From Modestobacter muralis (GTDB lineage Bacteria > Actinomycetota > Actinomycetes > Mycobacteriales > Geodermatophilaceae), in the NCBI RefSeq assembly GCF_010682105.1, contig NZ_JAAGWH010000029.1:1-44066 (forward strand): DNA of 44,066 nucleotides. Reading direction: 5' to 3'. Positions 30,149 through 38,861 of this stretch are shown in pieces (the stretch's first letter is position 1; each line of letters starts with the position of its first letter). The position numbers were made by a program, and so were the translations under genes. The notes below the pieces were generated by a model. It was not told where the DNA came from and searched no databases. It worked only from the letters and a program-made list of their open reading frames with translations.

Positions 30149-30982
30149 TCAGGCCCGGCGGCGCAGGAGGGCGACTGGGGCCGGTGCGATCACGACCGGG
30201 GGCGGCTGCACCGCCCGCCGGCGCACGTACCAGGCCAGCCCGACCAGGGCCGCGCTCAGCGCGGCGCCGACGACCACGGGTGGCCGGCTGCCGGTGAACC
30301 GGGCGCGCATCGAGACCGGCCGGGAGAACGCCAGCACCGGCCAGCCCCGCTCGACCGCGACCTTCCGCAGCCCGCGGTCGGGGTTGACCGCGGTCGGGTG
30401 CCCGACGGCGTCCAGCATCGGCAGGTCGGTGACCGAGTCGCTGTAGGCCCAGCAGTCGTCGAGGTCCCACCCCTCGTCCGCGGCCATCTCGCGCATGGCC
30501 GCGGCCTTGTTCTCCCCGTAGGCGTAGAAGTCCATCTCGCCGGTGTAGACGCCGTCGCGCACCACCATCCGGGTGGCCACCACCCGGTCGACGCCCAGCA
30601 TCTCCCCGATCGGCTCGACCACCTCGGCACCGCTGCTGGAGACGATGACGATCACCCGGCCGGCCGCACGGTGCGCCTCGATGAGGTCGGCGGCCTCGGC
30701 GTAGACCAGCGGGTCGACGATCCCGTGCAGGGTCTCCCGCACGATCTCGTGGACCACGGCGATGTCCCAGCCGGTGGTCATCGCGGTGATCTGGCTCCGC
30801 ATGCGCTCCATCTGGACGGCGTCGGCGCCGGCCAGCGAGAACACGAACTGGGCGTAGGCGCCCTTGAGCGCCGCCCGACGGTTGATCAGCCCACCCTGGA
30901 AGAACGGTCGTCCGAAGGCCAGGGTGCTGGACTTCGCGATGACCGTCTTGTCCAGGTCGAAGAACGCCGCAGCGCGGGTCAC
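30149..30982 (-). CDS. HAD-IB family phosphatase (SerB-like) with C-terminal membrane anchor
   Basis: The 277-residue protein has HAD motif I FFDLDKTVIAKSS (Asp nucleophile, D-x-D-K-T), motif II VIVSSSGAEVVEP, the lysine-containing YGENKAAAMREM and motif III CWAYSDSVTDLPML. This is the SerB/phosphoserine-phosphatase-like IB subgroup. After VNPDRGLRKVAVERGWPVLAF a single transmembrane helix (about 240-258) and a basic end are predicted. It is divergent from ssd, as with the equivalent HAD gene beside ssd in mycobacteria. The GTG start at 30982 is 7 bases after a TACCGT -10 element, so it is probably leaderless. Confidence 0.9.
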   Translation of the reverse strand: MTRAAAFFDLDKTVIAKSSTLAFGRPFFQGGLINRRAALKGAYAQFVFSLAGADAVQMERMRSQITAMTTGWDIAVVHEIVRETLHGIVDPLVYAEAADLIEAHRAAGRVIVIVSSSGAEVVEPIGEMLGVDRVVATRMVVRDGVYTGEMDFYAYGENKAAAMREMAADEGWDLDDCWAYSDSVTDLPMLDAVGHPTAVNPDRGLRKVAVERGWPVLAFSRPVSMRARFTGSRPPVVVGAALSAALVGLAWYVRRRAVQPPPVVIAPAPVALLRRRA

Positions 30983-30989
30983 GGCTCAC

Positions 30990-30995
30990 ACGGTA
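30990..30995 (-). promoter_or_regulatory. -10 element of the HAD-IB gene
   Basis: TACCGT on the minus strand lies 7 bases before the GTG start, giving a leaderless transcript. The paired CGTCCACA motif begins 35 bp upstream of it. Confidence 0.45.
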
Positions 30996-31030
30996 AGCGG
31001 ACCGGGTGACGGGGAGGTGACGCGCACCGC

Positions 31031-31057
31031 CGTCCACACCCGGACGGGTCGTCCACA
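31031..31057 (+). promoter_or_regulatory. Paired CGTCCACA motif, copy A (HAD-IB / ssd-tad divergent region)
   Basis: CGTCCACA occurs at 31031-31038 and again at 31050-31057, 19 bp from start to start. The first is followed by CCCG and the second by G. The same arrangement occurs at 34886-34912 and, reversed, at 38862-38888. The site lies 51 bp before the ssd GTG. It is a candidate operator for a dimer binding direct repeats on nearly the same helix face. Confidence 0.6.
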
Positions 31058-31108
31058 GATCCGCCGGCGACCTTCCGGCACTCGCCGCCGGCCGCTGCGC
31101 TGGGGGAC

Positions 31109-32200
31109 GTGTCTGCTGCCTCCCGCGCCTCCGTCCCCGGGGCGGTCGCCCCCGCCCGCCCCCTCGTGGTCAGCACCGACCCGGTGCTGCTCGACGACCT
31201 GCTCCGGCTGCTGGCCGCCGCGGGCAGCACCGGGGAGCTCACCTCCGGCGGCGGTCCGCTGCGCCGGGCCCACCGCAACGCGCCACTGGTCCTCCTCGGC
31301 GCCGAGGTCGTGGGCAGCGCGCCGGTGCGCGCGCTGCCGCGCCGTCCCGGCCTGCTGGTCGTCGCCTCCGCCGAGCCGCCCGCCGAGGTCTGGCCGGCCG
31401 CAGTCGAGCTGGGTGCCGAGCGCGTCGTGGTGCTGCCCCGGGACGAGACCTGGCTGGTCGAGCGGGTCGCGGCCGCGGTTCGCGCCCCGTCCTCGCCGGG
31501 TTGGCTGGCCGTGGTCGGCGGCGCGTGCGGCGGCTCCGGGGCGAGCACCGTGGCCACCGCGCTCGCGCTGGCCGCCCGCGCCGGTGAGCAGGGCGACGTG
31601 CTGCTGGTCGACGGCGACGGGTGGGCCGGTGGGCTGGACCTGCTGCTGGGCGCCGAGCAGTCGCCGGGTCTGCGCTGGCCCGAGCTGGCCGGCACCAGCG
31701 GCCGGGTGTCCGGCCCGACGCTCGCCGCGGCGCTGCCCGAGGCCGCCGGCGTCGCGGTGCTGTCGGCCTCCCGTGAGCACCCGCAGGAGGTGCCCACCGA
31801 GGCGCTCCTAGCCGTCGGGGCCGGCGCCCGGGACAGCGGCTGCGGCGTGGTCGTCGACCTGCCGGCGCGCAGCGTGGCTGCCGAGCCGCTGCTGGCCGAG
31901 GCCGAGCTGGCGGTGCTCGTCGTCCCGGCCCGGCTGCGGGCGGTCGCCGCGGCGCGCGCCCTGCTGGAGGGGTCCCGGCCGTGGGCGCCGGCCCTCGTGG
32001 TCGTCCGGCCGGTGCCCGGCGGGCTGGCCCGCGGTGACGTCGCCGCACTGCTCGGCCGGCCGGTGTTCGCCGAGCTCGGCGCCGACCGGTCCGCGCTCGC
32101 CCGCAGCGAGCGCGGGGAGCCGCCCTCGGTCGCGGCCCGCTCCCCGCTGGGTGTGCTGTGCCGTCAGCTCCTGGCCCAGCTGGCCGGGCGGGCGGCATGA
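31109..32200 (+). CDS. ssd: Septum-site-determining / TadZ-CpaE-like ATPase Ssd
   Basis: The 363-residue protein is equivalent by position and content to the Ssd protein of mycobacteria. A receiver-like N-terminal part ([19 protein letters not shown]) precedes a MinD/ParA-type domain. The deviant Walker A reads [10 protein letters not shown] (138-147): the usual lysines are missing, as in many TadZ/CpaE proteins. [18 protein letters not shown] follows, and a Walker B-like [11 protein letters not shown]. It probably localises the Tad machine or acts at the division site. GTG 31109 follows GGGGGA closely. It overlaps tadA by ATGA. Confidence 0.88.
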   Translation: MSAASRASVPGAVAPARPLVVSTDPVLLDDLLRLLAAAGSTGELTSGGGPLRRAHRNAPLVLLGAEVVGSAPVRALPRRPGLLVVASAEPPAEVWPAAVELGAERVVVLPRDETWLVERVAAAVRAPSSPGWLAVVGGACGGSGASTVATALALAARAGEQGDVLLVDGDGWAGGLDLLLGAEQSPGLRWPELAGTSGRVSGPTLAAALPEAAGVAVLSASREHPQEVPTEALLAVGAGARDSGCGVVVDLPARSVAAEPLLAEAELAVLVVPARLRAVAAARALLEGSRPWAPALVVVRPVPGGLARGDVAALLGRPVFAELGADRSALARSERGEPPSVAARSPLGVLCRQLLAQLAGRAA

Positions 32201-33351
32201 CCGGGGAGTCGGCGTCCCCGCTGGTGGAGCGGGTCCGCGCCCGGCTCGCCGCGTCGGCCGGCGCACCCAGTCCAGTTGCGGTCGCCGCACTCGTGCGGGA
32301 GGAGTCCGGCGGGCTGCTGGGCGACCGGGCGGTGCTCGCCGCCGTCCGCGCCGCCACCGACGAGCTGGCCGGGGCCGGGGTCCTCGAACCGCTGCTGCGG
32401 CTGCCCGGGGTCACCGACGTGCTGGTCAACGGGCCGGCCTCGGTGTGGATCGACCGGGGCGGCGGACTGGAGCCGGTCGACGTGCGCTTCCCCGACGAGG
32501 GTGCCGTCCGCCGGCTCGCCGTCCGGCTGGCCGCCGCGGCCGGACGCCGGCTGGACGACGCGGCACCCTGGGTGGACGCCGGCCTGCCCGACGGCACCCG
32601 GCTGCACGCGGTCCTCCCGCCGGTCTCCGGCTCGGGCACCTGCCTGTCGCTGCGGGTGCTGACCCGGGCCGAGCTGTCCTTCGCCGACCTGGCCGCCCGC
32701 GGGGCGCTGCCCGGGGCCGCCGCGGACCTGCTGCGGCAGGCGGTTCGCGCCCGGCTGGCCTTCCTGGTCACCGGCGGCACGGGCACCGGCAAGACCACGG
32801 TGCTGTCGGCGCTGCTCGGGCTGGCCGACCCCGCCGAGCGGCTGCTGCTGTGCGAGGACGCCCCCGAGCTCACGCCGCGGCACCCGCACGTCGTCCGGCT
32901 GCTCACCCGCCCGCCCAACGTCGAGGCCGCCGGTGCGGTGACCCTGCGCGACCTGGTTCGGCAGGCGTTGCGGATGCGCCCGGACCGGCTGGTGGTCGGA
33001 GAGGTCCGCGGTGCAGAGGTCGTCGACCTGCTCGCCGCGCTGAACACCGGGCACGACGGCGGCTGCGGCACCGTGCACGTCAACCGGCCCGCCGACCTGC
33101 CCGCCCGGCTCGAGGCGCTCGGCGGTGCCGCGGGGCTGGGGCGTGCGGCCGTGCACAGCCAGGCAGCGGCCGCGCTGTCGCTGGTGGTCCACCTGCAACG
33201 CACGGACGCCGGCCGGCACGTGGCCGAGCTCGGCGTGGTGCGGCGCCGGGGCGAGCTGATCGAGGTGGCGGCCGGCTGGCGGGCCGACGGCGGGGACTGC
33301 CCCGCGCGCGACGGGCTCGCCGCCCTGCTCGGCGCCCGGGTGCCGACGTGA
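32197..33351 (+). CDS. tadA: Tad pilus assembly ATPase TadA/CpaF
   Basis: The 384-residue ATPase of the type II/IV secretion family powers assembly and retraction of Flp-type pili. It has an N-terminal helical domain, [18 protein letters not shown] (about 72-89), [12 protein letters not shown], Walker [10 protein letters not shown] (193-201), the Asp box [10 protein letters not shown], Walker [20 protein letters not shown] and the His box [11 protein letters not shown]. All hallmarks are intact, so it should be active. ATGA overlap with ssd and GTGA overlap with tadB show one operon. Confidence 0.95.
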   Translation: MTGESASPLVERVRARLAASAGAPSPVAVAALVREESGGLLGDRAVLAAVRAATDELAGAGVLEPLLRLPGVTDVLVNGPASVWIDRGGGLEPVDVRFPDEGAVRRLAVRLAAAAGRRLDDAAPWVDAGLPDGTRLHAVLPPVSGSGTCLSLRVLTRAELSFADLAARGALPGAAADLLRQAVRARLAFLVTGGTGTGKTTVLSALLGLADPAERLLLCEDAPELTPRHPHVVRLLTRPPNVEAAGAVTLRDLVRQALRMRPDRLVVGEVRGAEVVDLLAALNTGHDGGCGTVHVNRPADLPARLEALGGAAGLGRAAVHSQAAAALSLVVHLQRTDAGRHVAELGVVRRRGELIEVAAGWRADGGDCPARDGLAALLGARVPT

Positions 33352-34124
33352 CCACGGTGCTGCTGTGCCTCGTCGGCGCGCTGCTGGTGTGGCCGGCGGG
33401 CGGGCGCGGCCGGCCGCGTCGGCTCGTCCCCGCAGCGGGTCGTCGCCTGGACGCCGCGGGGCTGCTCACCGGGCGCGCCGGCCTGCTGCTGCCCGCGCTG
33501 GGTGCCGCGGTCGCCGGGCTGGTGCTGTCGACCCCGGTCGTCGCCGGGCTGGCCGCCGGCTGCGCCGCGGTGGCCGGGCGTGCGGTGCAGCAGCGCGCCC
33601 GGGCCGCCGCCATCGAGCGCGGCACCCGGGCGCTGGTCGAGGCCCTGGGCGTCCTGGTCGCCGAGCTGCGGGCCGGCCGTCCGCTCGTCGACGCCACCGC
33701 CACCGCCGTCGACGGCTGCCCCGATCCGCGGATCGCAGGTGAGCTGGGTCCGGTGCTGCGGCTCGGCGAGCCGCCCCCGGGAGCGGGAGCCACCCTCGTA
33801 CGGATCGCTGCGGCGGTGCGGCTCAGCGCCCGCACCGGCTGCTCGCTGGCGGGGGTGGCCGCGGCCATGGAGGACGACCTGCGGGCCCGGCTGCGCGCCG
33901 AGGAGGAACTGCGCTCAGCCGTGGCCGGGCCGCGGGCCAGCGCGACCGTGCTCGCCGGTCTCCCGGTGCTCGGGCTGCTGATGGGCAGCGGGGTCGGTGC
34001 CGACCCGTGGCGGGTCCTGACCACCACCGGCCCGGGCACGGTGCTGCTGGTGCTCGGCGTGGCGCTGGAGCTGGCCGGCGTCACCTGGACGGGCCGGCTC
34101 GTCCGGCGCGCGGTCACCGCGTGA
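33348..34124 (+). CDS. tadB: Tad inner-membrane platform protein TadB
   Basis: The 258-residue type II secretion F-domain protein has two N-terminal hydrophobic segments (about 2-16 and 40-75). A cytosolic helical F domain follows ([25 protein letters not shown], then [31 protein letters not shown]), and two transmembrane helices lie at the end. It forms the membrane platform with TadC beneath the pilus. The GTG start overlaps the tadA stop. The gap to tadC is 22 bp. Confidence 0.9.
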   Translation: MTTVLLCLVGALLVWPAGGRGRPRRLVPAAGRRLDAAGLLTGRAGLLLPALGAAVAGLVLSTPVVAGLAAGCAAVAGRAVQQRARAAAIERGTRALVEALGVLVAELRAGRPLVDATATAVDGCPDPRIAGELGPVLRLGEPPPGAGATLVRIAAAVRLSARTGCSLAGVAAAMEDDLRARLRAEEELRSAVAGPRASATVLAGLPVLGLLMGSGVGADPWRVLTTTGPGTVLLVLGVALELAGVTWTGRLVRRAVTA

Positions 34125-34146
34125 GCGCCGCCGTGGACACGGCACC

Positions 34147-34872
34147 GTGAGCGCCTGGGCTGCGTCCGCGCTCGCCGCGGCCCTGCTGGCCTGGCCGTCC
34201 GCGGCGACGGCCCGCCGGGACCGGCTGCGCGCCCTGCTGCCCGCCCCCGCGGTCGACCGTCCGCGCCGTACCTCGGGTGCGCCGCCGGGCCCTGGGCGGC
34301 GTTGGGCCGAGGCGGTCGCCGGCGGGCTGGCCGCCTTCCTGCTGCTCGGCGGCGGACTGCCCGCGGCGCTGGTGGCCGCCGGGGTGGTCGCCGGGCTCGA
34401 ACGGCTGCTGCGGCGGTCCGGGGCGCCCCCGGAGGACGGCGAGCTGCTGGCCGGCGACCTGCCGGTGGCCTGCGACCTGCTCGCCGTGTGCCTGCAGGCG
34501 GGCACCCCGGTGGGCGCTGCGGTGGCCGCGGTCGCCGACTCGGTGCCCGGTCCGCTCGGGGAGCGGCTGGCCGGGGTCGGCGGGCTGTACCGGCTGGGGG
34601 CCTCTCCGCAGCGGGCCTGGGCCGGGGTGCCGCCGCCGGTGGACGCGCTGGCCCGCACGGTGGTGCGGGCGGGGGAGTCCGGGTCGTCGGTGGTGCCGGC
34701 GCTGATGCGGCTGGCCGCCGACCTGCGCGGCTCGGCGCGCAGCCGCACCGAGGCCGCGGTGCGCCAGGCCGGGGTGTGGGTGCTGGCGCCGCTGGGGCTG
34801 TGCTTCCTCCCGGCGTTCCTCTGCCTGGGCGTCGTGCCGCTGGTGCTCGGCATCGCCGCCGACGTGTTCTGA
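34147..34872 (+). CDS. tadC: Tad inner-membrane platform protein TadC
   Basis: The 241-residue F-domain protein is paired with tadB. N-terminal hydrophobic helices (about 3-16 and 58-80) precede a cytosolic helical domain (LPVACDLLAVCLQAGTPVGAA, then ARTVVRAGESGSSVVPALMRLAADLRGSARSR). Two C-terminal transmembrane segments follow. GTG 34147 is the first start in frame after an upstream stop. It ends 126 bp before the pilin gene, a gap that holds the second paired motif and a small hairpin, so the pilin genes may have their own promoter. Confidence 0.88.
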   Translation: MSAWAASALAAALLAWPSAATARRDRLRALLPAPAVDRPRRTSGAPPGPGRRWAEAVAGGLAAFLLLGGGLPAALVAAGVVAGLERLLRRSGAPPEDGELLAGDLPVACDLLAVCLQAGTPVGAAVAAVADSVPGPLGERLAGVGGLYRLGASPQRAWAGVPPPVDALARTVVRAGESGSSVVPALMRLAADLRGSARSRTEAAVRQAGVWVLAPLGLCFLPAFLCLGVVPLVLGIAADVF

Positions 34873-34885
34873 ACCTGCTGGCCGC

Positions 34886-34912
34886 CGTCCACAACCGTGG
34901 CCTGCGTCCACA
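34886..34912 (+). promoter_or_regulatory. Paired CGTCCACA motif, copy B (upstream of the pilin gene)
   Basis: CGTCCACA lies at 34886-34893 and 34905-34912, again exactly 19 bp apart. The first is followed by ACCG and the second by G. It is 86 bp before the pilin ATG and in the same orientation as the copy upstream of ssd. Confidence 0.6.
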
Positions 34913-34965
34913 GTCCCGGCCGGCCCCTGGAGCGCCGCTCCGGACCGCAGCAGGGTCGAAGGCGA

Positions 34966-34984
34966 CGGACCGGCAGGCGGTCCG
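34966..34984 (+). promoter_or_regulatory. Leader hairpin before the pilin ribosome site
   Basis: A perfect 7-bp stem, CGGACCG (34966-34972) with CGGTCCG (34978-34984) and loop GCAGG, ends one base before the strong ribosome site GGGAGGTGGGG. It could stabilise the 5' end of the pilin mRNA. Confidence 0.45.
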
Positions 34985-34998
34985 CGGGAGGTGGGGAT

Positions 34999-35226
34999 AT
35001 GGACGAGGGACGACGGACCGGGACGACGTCGCTGCGGGCCGCGCTGGCGCGGCGCTGGGCGCAGGCGCGGGCCACCGACGAGGAGGGCATGAGCACCGCG
35101 GAGTACGCGGTCGGCACGGTCGCGGCGTGCGCCTTCGCCGCGGTGCTCTACCAGGTGGTCACCGGTGGCTCGGTGGTCGCAGCACTCGGCGACCTGGTCG
35201 AGTCGGCGCTGAGCACGCTGGCCTGA
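34999..35226 (+). CDS. Flp-type pilin-like protein (DUF4244)
   Basis: The 75-residue protein has a charged N-terminal part. The processing site EEG-MSTAEYAV lies at residues 28-37, with Gly before the cut and Glu at +5, as in type IVb prepilins. A hydrophobic helix (VGTVAACAFAAVLYQVVTG) and a short end follow. It is the equivalent of the small DUF4244 gene in the mycobacterial tad cluster and is probably the major pilus subunit. The ribosome site GGGAGGTGGGG just before ATG 34999 is the strongest in the cluster, as expected for a structural subunit. No prepilin peptidase gene is in the window. Confidence 0.88.
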   Translation: MDEGRRTGTTSLRAALARRWAQARATDEEGMSTAEYAVGTVAACAFAAVLYQVVTGGSVVAALGDLVESALSTLA

Positions 35227-35240
35227 GTCGACCTGTCGTC

Positions 35241-35609
35241 ATGTCGACACGCAGCGACCGCGACCGGGAGGCCGGGATGGTCACCGCCGAGACGGCGGTC
35301 GTCCTCCCCGTCCTGCTGATGGTGCTGGCCGGTGCCGTCGCCGGGGTGGTCGTGATCGGTGCCCAGCTGCGGTGCGTCGACGCCGCCCGGGAGGGGGCTC
35401 GGGCGGCCGCCCGCGGCGAGCCGGCCGGCGTGGTCACCGAGGTCGCCGGCCGGGTGGCACCCGAGGGCGCAGTCACCGGCGTGACGACGGCGGGGGAGAC
35501 CGTGCAGGTCACCGTGTCGGCGACGGTGTCCCCGCTCGGCCCGCTGCCCTGGCACCTGGAGGTCGCCGCCACCGCGACCGGCGTGCTCGAACCGGCGGCC
35601 CGGCCGTGA
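35241..35609 (+). CDS. tadE: TadE-like minor pseudopilin
   Basis: The 122-residue protein has the TadE signature. A short charged leader is followed by GMVTAETAVVLPVLLMVLAG (about 12-31) with the cut after Gly and Glu at +5. Next come a hydrophobic helix, RCVDAAREGARAAARGE, and a beta-rich end (VQVTVSATVSPLG). It is probably a minor pilus component processed by the same peptidase as the pilin. The ATG lies 14 bp after the pilin stop. The stop overlaps the GTG of the next gene (GTGA). Confidence 0.92.
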   Translation: MSTRSDRDREAGMVTAETAVVLPVLLMVLAGAVAGVVVIGAQLRCVDAAREGARAAARGEPAGVVTEVAGRVAPEGAVTGVTTAGETVQVTVSATVSPLGPLPWHLEVAATATGVLEPAARP

Positions 35610-36214
35610 GCGCCGCCGCCGGGTCCGGCTCGGGAGGCGAGCCCGGGCCGGCCGGGAGGGAGGACGCGGAGCGCGGCTCGGCGACCGTCTGGACCGTCGC
35701 GCTGGCCGCCGTCCTGGCGCTCGTCGGCGCGGCCGTGGTGCTGGTCGGCGCGGCGGTCGTCGCCCGGCACCGGGCGGCGTCGGCCGCCGACCTGGCCGCC
35801 CTCGCCGCCGCGGGAGCCGCCGTCCAGGGCGACCCCGGCGCCTGCGCGGTCGCCGGCGACGTCGCCTCGGCCAACGCGGCCGTGCTCGATGCCTGCACGG
35901 TCACCGCCGGTGCGGTGGTCGAGCTGCACGTGCACGCCCCGGTCCGGCTGGGCCCGCTCGGGGTGCTCGACGCCCGGGCCCGCGCCCGGGCGGGCCCGGC
36001 ACCGCCGGACCTCGGCCTGGCCCCGCCGGACGCCGACCTGGCCCCGCCGGACGCCGACCTGGCACCGCCGGACGCCGACCTGGCTCCGCCGGACACCGGC
36101 CCGGCTCCGCCGGACACCGGCCCGGCTCCGCCGGACACTGGCCCAGGACCGGCCGGCGGCGGCCCCCCGACGCCGGGCGCCGGGCTCGAGGCGCCCGGCG
36201 CGGGGCCGGTGGGC
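35606..36214 (+). CDS. TadE-like protein of the helicase/secretion neighbourhood; no stop codon found before the helicase gene
   Basis: GTG 35606 overlaps tadE. The N-terminal part, ERGSATVWTVALAAVLALVG (hydrophobic helix about 32-50) and ARHRAASAADLAALAAAGAA, is typical of the TadE-like family found beside this helicase (mycobacterial Rv3654c type). Relatives end after about 110-150 residues. Here the frame continues through seven heptads (consensus APPDADL/APPDTGP) and shows no stop in any plus-strand frame until 36569. In its own frame there is none until 38920, antisense to the helicase. The end given is only the edge of the helicase gene. A lost stop, a deletion fusing the two gene ends, or an assembly error are all possible. 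Confidence 0.6.
35996..36142 (+). repeat. Seven 21-bp tandem repeats coding for Pro-rich heptads
   Basis: The units start at 35996, 36017, 36038, 36059, 36080, 36101 and 36122, 21 bp each. The first is degenerate (PAPPDLG), three read LAPPDAD, one is mixed (LAPPDTG), and two read PAPPDTG. The near-identical nucleotides and in-frame length suggest recent slippage expansion. Confidence 0.9.
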
Positions 36215-38749
36215 TCAGAAGACGAGGTCCTCGGGGTCGGGCTGCGGCTCGGGCTCGGGGGCGACGTTGTCGGCCGCACCGGGGTCGTCGACGGTGTCGG
36301 CTGCCGGGGCGGCCGGGCCGGAGGTGCCGAACAGCCCCGAGCGCGGCGCCGGGGGGCGGGTCATCGCCGCCTCCTCGGGTGTCAGCTCCGGGGCGCGCGC
36401 GAGCTCGTCGAGCACGACGTCCAGCACCCGCACCGCGCCGGCCTTGTCCAGCGGGTCGTTGCCGTTGCCGCACTTGGGCGACTGCACGCACGACGGGCAG
36501 CCGGACTCGCACTCGCAGCTGGCCACCGTGGCCCGGGTGGCCTGCAGCCAGTCCCGCAGCACCGCGTAGCCGCGCTCGGCGAAGCCCGCACCACCGGGGT
36601 GGCCGTCGTAGACCACGATCGTCGCCGCGCCGGTGTCCGGGTGCAGTGCGGTCGAGACCCCGCCGAGGTCCCAGCGGTCGCAGGTGGCCAGCAGCGGCAG
36701 GATGCCGATCGAGGCGTGCTCGGCGGCGTGCAGCGAGCCGGGCAGCGCGACGTCGTCCACGTCGGCCCGGGCCACGGCCCGGTCGTCGAGGGTCAGCCAC
36801 ACCGCGCGGGTGCGCAACTGGCGGGCGGGCAGGTCCAGCGGGAACTCCGCGAGCACCTCGCCGGTCCCCAGCCGCCGCCGCTGGTAGGCCACGACCTGGT
36901 TGGTCACGTCGACCACGCCGGTGTGCGCGGTGACCGCCCCCAGCCGGCGGGTGCGGTCGGTGGACACGATGGACAGGTCGACGGTGTCGCGGGCGACCGT
37001 CGTCCACTCCGGGCTCTCCGGGTGCACGACGGCGCAGGCGTCCTCGACGTCGAACTCGTCGACGACGTAGGTCTCGCCGCGGTGCACGTAGAGGGCCCCG
37101 GTGTGCACGGTGGCGTGCGAGGCGTCGCCGTCCACGGTTCCCAGCAGCCGGCCGGTCGCGCCCTCGATGATCGAGACCGCGGCCCCGCCGCTGCCCCGGA
37201 TGTCGACGTCCGGGCGGCCCCGGCCGGCCCAGTACCAGCCGGCCGGGCGCGCGCGCAGCAGCCCGTCGGCGACCAGTTCCTCGATCTGTGCGGCGGCCAC
37301 CTCGCCGCCGAAGTCGGCCAGGTCGGCGGGCACCAGCGGCAGCTCGGCGGCCGCGCAGCACAGCTGCGGGCCGAGGACGTAGGGGTTGGCCGGGTCGGTC
37401 ACCGTCGCCTCGACCGGGCGGCCGAACACCGCGCGCGGGTGGTGGGCCAGGTAGTGGTCCAGCGGGTCGTCGCGGGCCACGAAGACGACCAGCGACTCCG
37501 TCTGCGCCCGCCCGGCCCGCCCGGCCTGCTGCCACAGCGAGGCCAGCGTGCCGGGATAGCCGGCGAGCACCACGGCGTCCAGCCCGGCGATGTCGATGCC
37601 GAGCTCCAGGGCGTTGGTCGTCGCGACGCCCAGCAGCTTCCCGGTCGACAGCGACCGCTCGAGCTCCCGCCGCTCCTCGGGCAGGTAGCCGCCGCGGTAG
37701 GAGTCGACCCGGGACACCAGGTCCGCGCGGCCGCGGGACCGCAGGATGGTCCGCGCCTGTCCGGCGACCGACTCCGCGCCCCGTCGGGACCGTACGAAGG
37801 CCAGCGTGCGGGCGTTCTGCTCGACCAGGTCGGCCAGCAGGCCCGCGGCGTCCGCGGCGGCCGAGCGGCGCAGCGGCGCTCCGTGCTCACCGGTCTTCTC
37901 CGTCAGCGGCGGCTCCCACAGCGCGAACGTCGCCCCCGGCCGCGGCGAGCCGTCGTCGGTCACCGCCGTGACGGGTGCGCCCACCAGCCGGCCGGCCGCC
38001 AGCGCCGGGTCGGCCACGGTCGCCGAGGCCAGCACGAACACCGGTTCGGCGCCGTAGCGCCGGCAGATCCGCCGCAGCCGGCGCAGCACGTGCCCGACGT
38101 GGGAGCCGAAGACGCCGCGGTAGGCGTGGCACTCGTCGATGACCACGTAGGCCACCCGGCGCAGCGTGCTGGACCACCTCTGGTGGGCCGGCAGGATCCC
38201 GCGGTGCAGCATGTCGGGGTTGGTGACGATCCAGCGCGAGTGTCGCCGCACCCACTCTCGTTCCTCCTGCGGGGTGTCGCCGTCGTAGGCCGCCGGGCGC
38301 ACCGACGGGTCGGCCAGCGCCGCCACCGAGGCGAGCTGGTCGCGGGCCAGCGCCTTGGTGGGCGCCAGGTAGAGCACGCAGGCCCGCGGGTCCTCGGCCA
38401 GCGAGGTGAGCGCGGGCAGCTGGTAGGCCAGCGACTTGCCCGACGCCGTCCCGGTCGCGACCACGACGTGCTGCCCGGCGCGGGCGAGCTCGGCGGCGCC
38501 GACCTGGTGGCTGAAGGGCGCCAGCACCCCGCGCTCGGCCAGCTTCTCCCGCAGCGGCGCGGACACCCAGGACGGCCACTCCGCCGTACGGCTCGGGCGT
38601 GCGGGCAGCCGGTGGACGTGGGTGACCGGGTCGTCGTCGGGGTCGATGCCGGCGAGCAGGGCGTCCAGCAGCTCGGTGCCGGGGAGGGCGGCCGGGGCCT
38701 GCGCCGGGTCGGCGTCGGCGCCCGGGCCGGCAGGGCGCAGGGACGTCAC
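36215..38749 (-). CDS. DEAD/DEAH-box helicase with C-terminal DUF1998 cysteine cluster (MrfA-like)
   Basis: The 844-residue superfamily 2 helicase has Walker A ATGTASGKS (98-106), DECH box (205-208), LASATVADP, and motif VI in WQQAGRAGRAQ. A long C-terminal part contains VVYDGHPGGAGFAERGY and a cysteine cluster at about 745-760 (CECESGCPSC then C), the DUF1998 metal site. Bacillus MrfA of this family acts in mitomycin-damage repair. The mycobacterial equivalent is Rv3649, also between tad genes and topA. Start GTG 38749 was chosen by fit to the conserved N-terminus. The last 50 residues are acidic, proline-rich and probably disordered. Confidence 0.92.
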   Translation of the reverse strand: MTSLRPAGPGADADPAQAPAALPGTELLDALLAGIDPDDDPVTHVHRLPARPSRTAEWPSWVSAPLREKLAERGVLAPFSHQVGAAELARAGQHVVVATGTASGKSLAYQLPALTSLAEDPRACVLYLAPTKALARDQLASVAALADPSVRPAAYDGDTPQEEREWVRRHSRWIVTNPDMLHRGILPAHQRWSSTLRRVAYVVIDECHAYRGVFGSHVGHVLRRLRRICRRYGAEPVFVLASATVADPALAAGRLVGAPVTAVTDDGSPRPGATFALWEPPLTEKTGEHGAPLRRSAAADAAGLLADLVEQNARTLAFVRSRRGAESVAGQARTILRSRGRADLVSRVDSYRGGYLPEERRELERSLSTGKLLGVATTNALELGIDIAGLDAVVLAGYPGTLASLWQQAGRAGRAQTESLVVFVARDDPLDHYLAHHPRAVFGRPVEATVTDPANPYVLGPQLCCAAAELPLVPADLADFGGEVAAAQIEELVADGLLRARPAGWYWAGRGRPDVDIRGSGGAAVSIIEGATGRLLGTVDGDASHATVHTGALYVHRGETYVVDEFDVEDACAVVHPESPEWTTVARDTVDLSIVSTDRTRRLGAVTAHTGVVDVTNQVVAYQRRRLGTGEVLAEFPLDLPARQLRTRAVWLTLDDRAVARADVDDVALPGSLHAAEHASIGILPLLATCDRWDLGGVSTALHPDTGAATIVVYDGHPGGAGFAERGYAVLRDWLQATRATVASCECESGCPSCVQSPKCGNGNDPLDKAGAVRVLDVVLDELARAPELTPEEAAMTRPPAPRSGLFGTSGPAAPAADTVDDPGAADNVAPEPEPQPDPEDLVF

Positions 38750-38861
38750 CCCACCACTCTCACACCGCCGCGCAACCCCCGGCACGGCAGTCTCGGGCAG
38801 ATGCCCGCCCGCTGTCGACGAGATCACAGCGCAGACCCCGCGGGGCGGCCCGGCAGGGCGC

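Noticed and set aside
31031-34912. The CGTCCACA pairs as DnaA boxes of a replication origin
   Set aside because: Only two boxes per site, no AT-rich unwinding region and no dnaA/dnaN genes. I keep DnaA as a possible transcriptional binder only.
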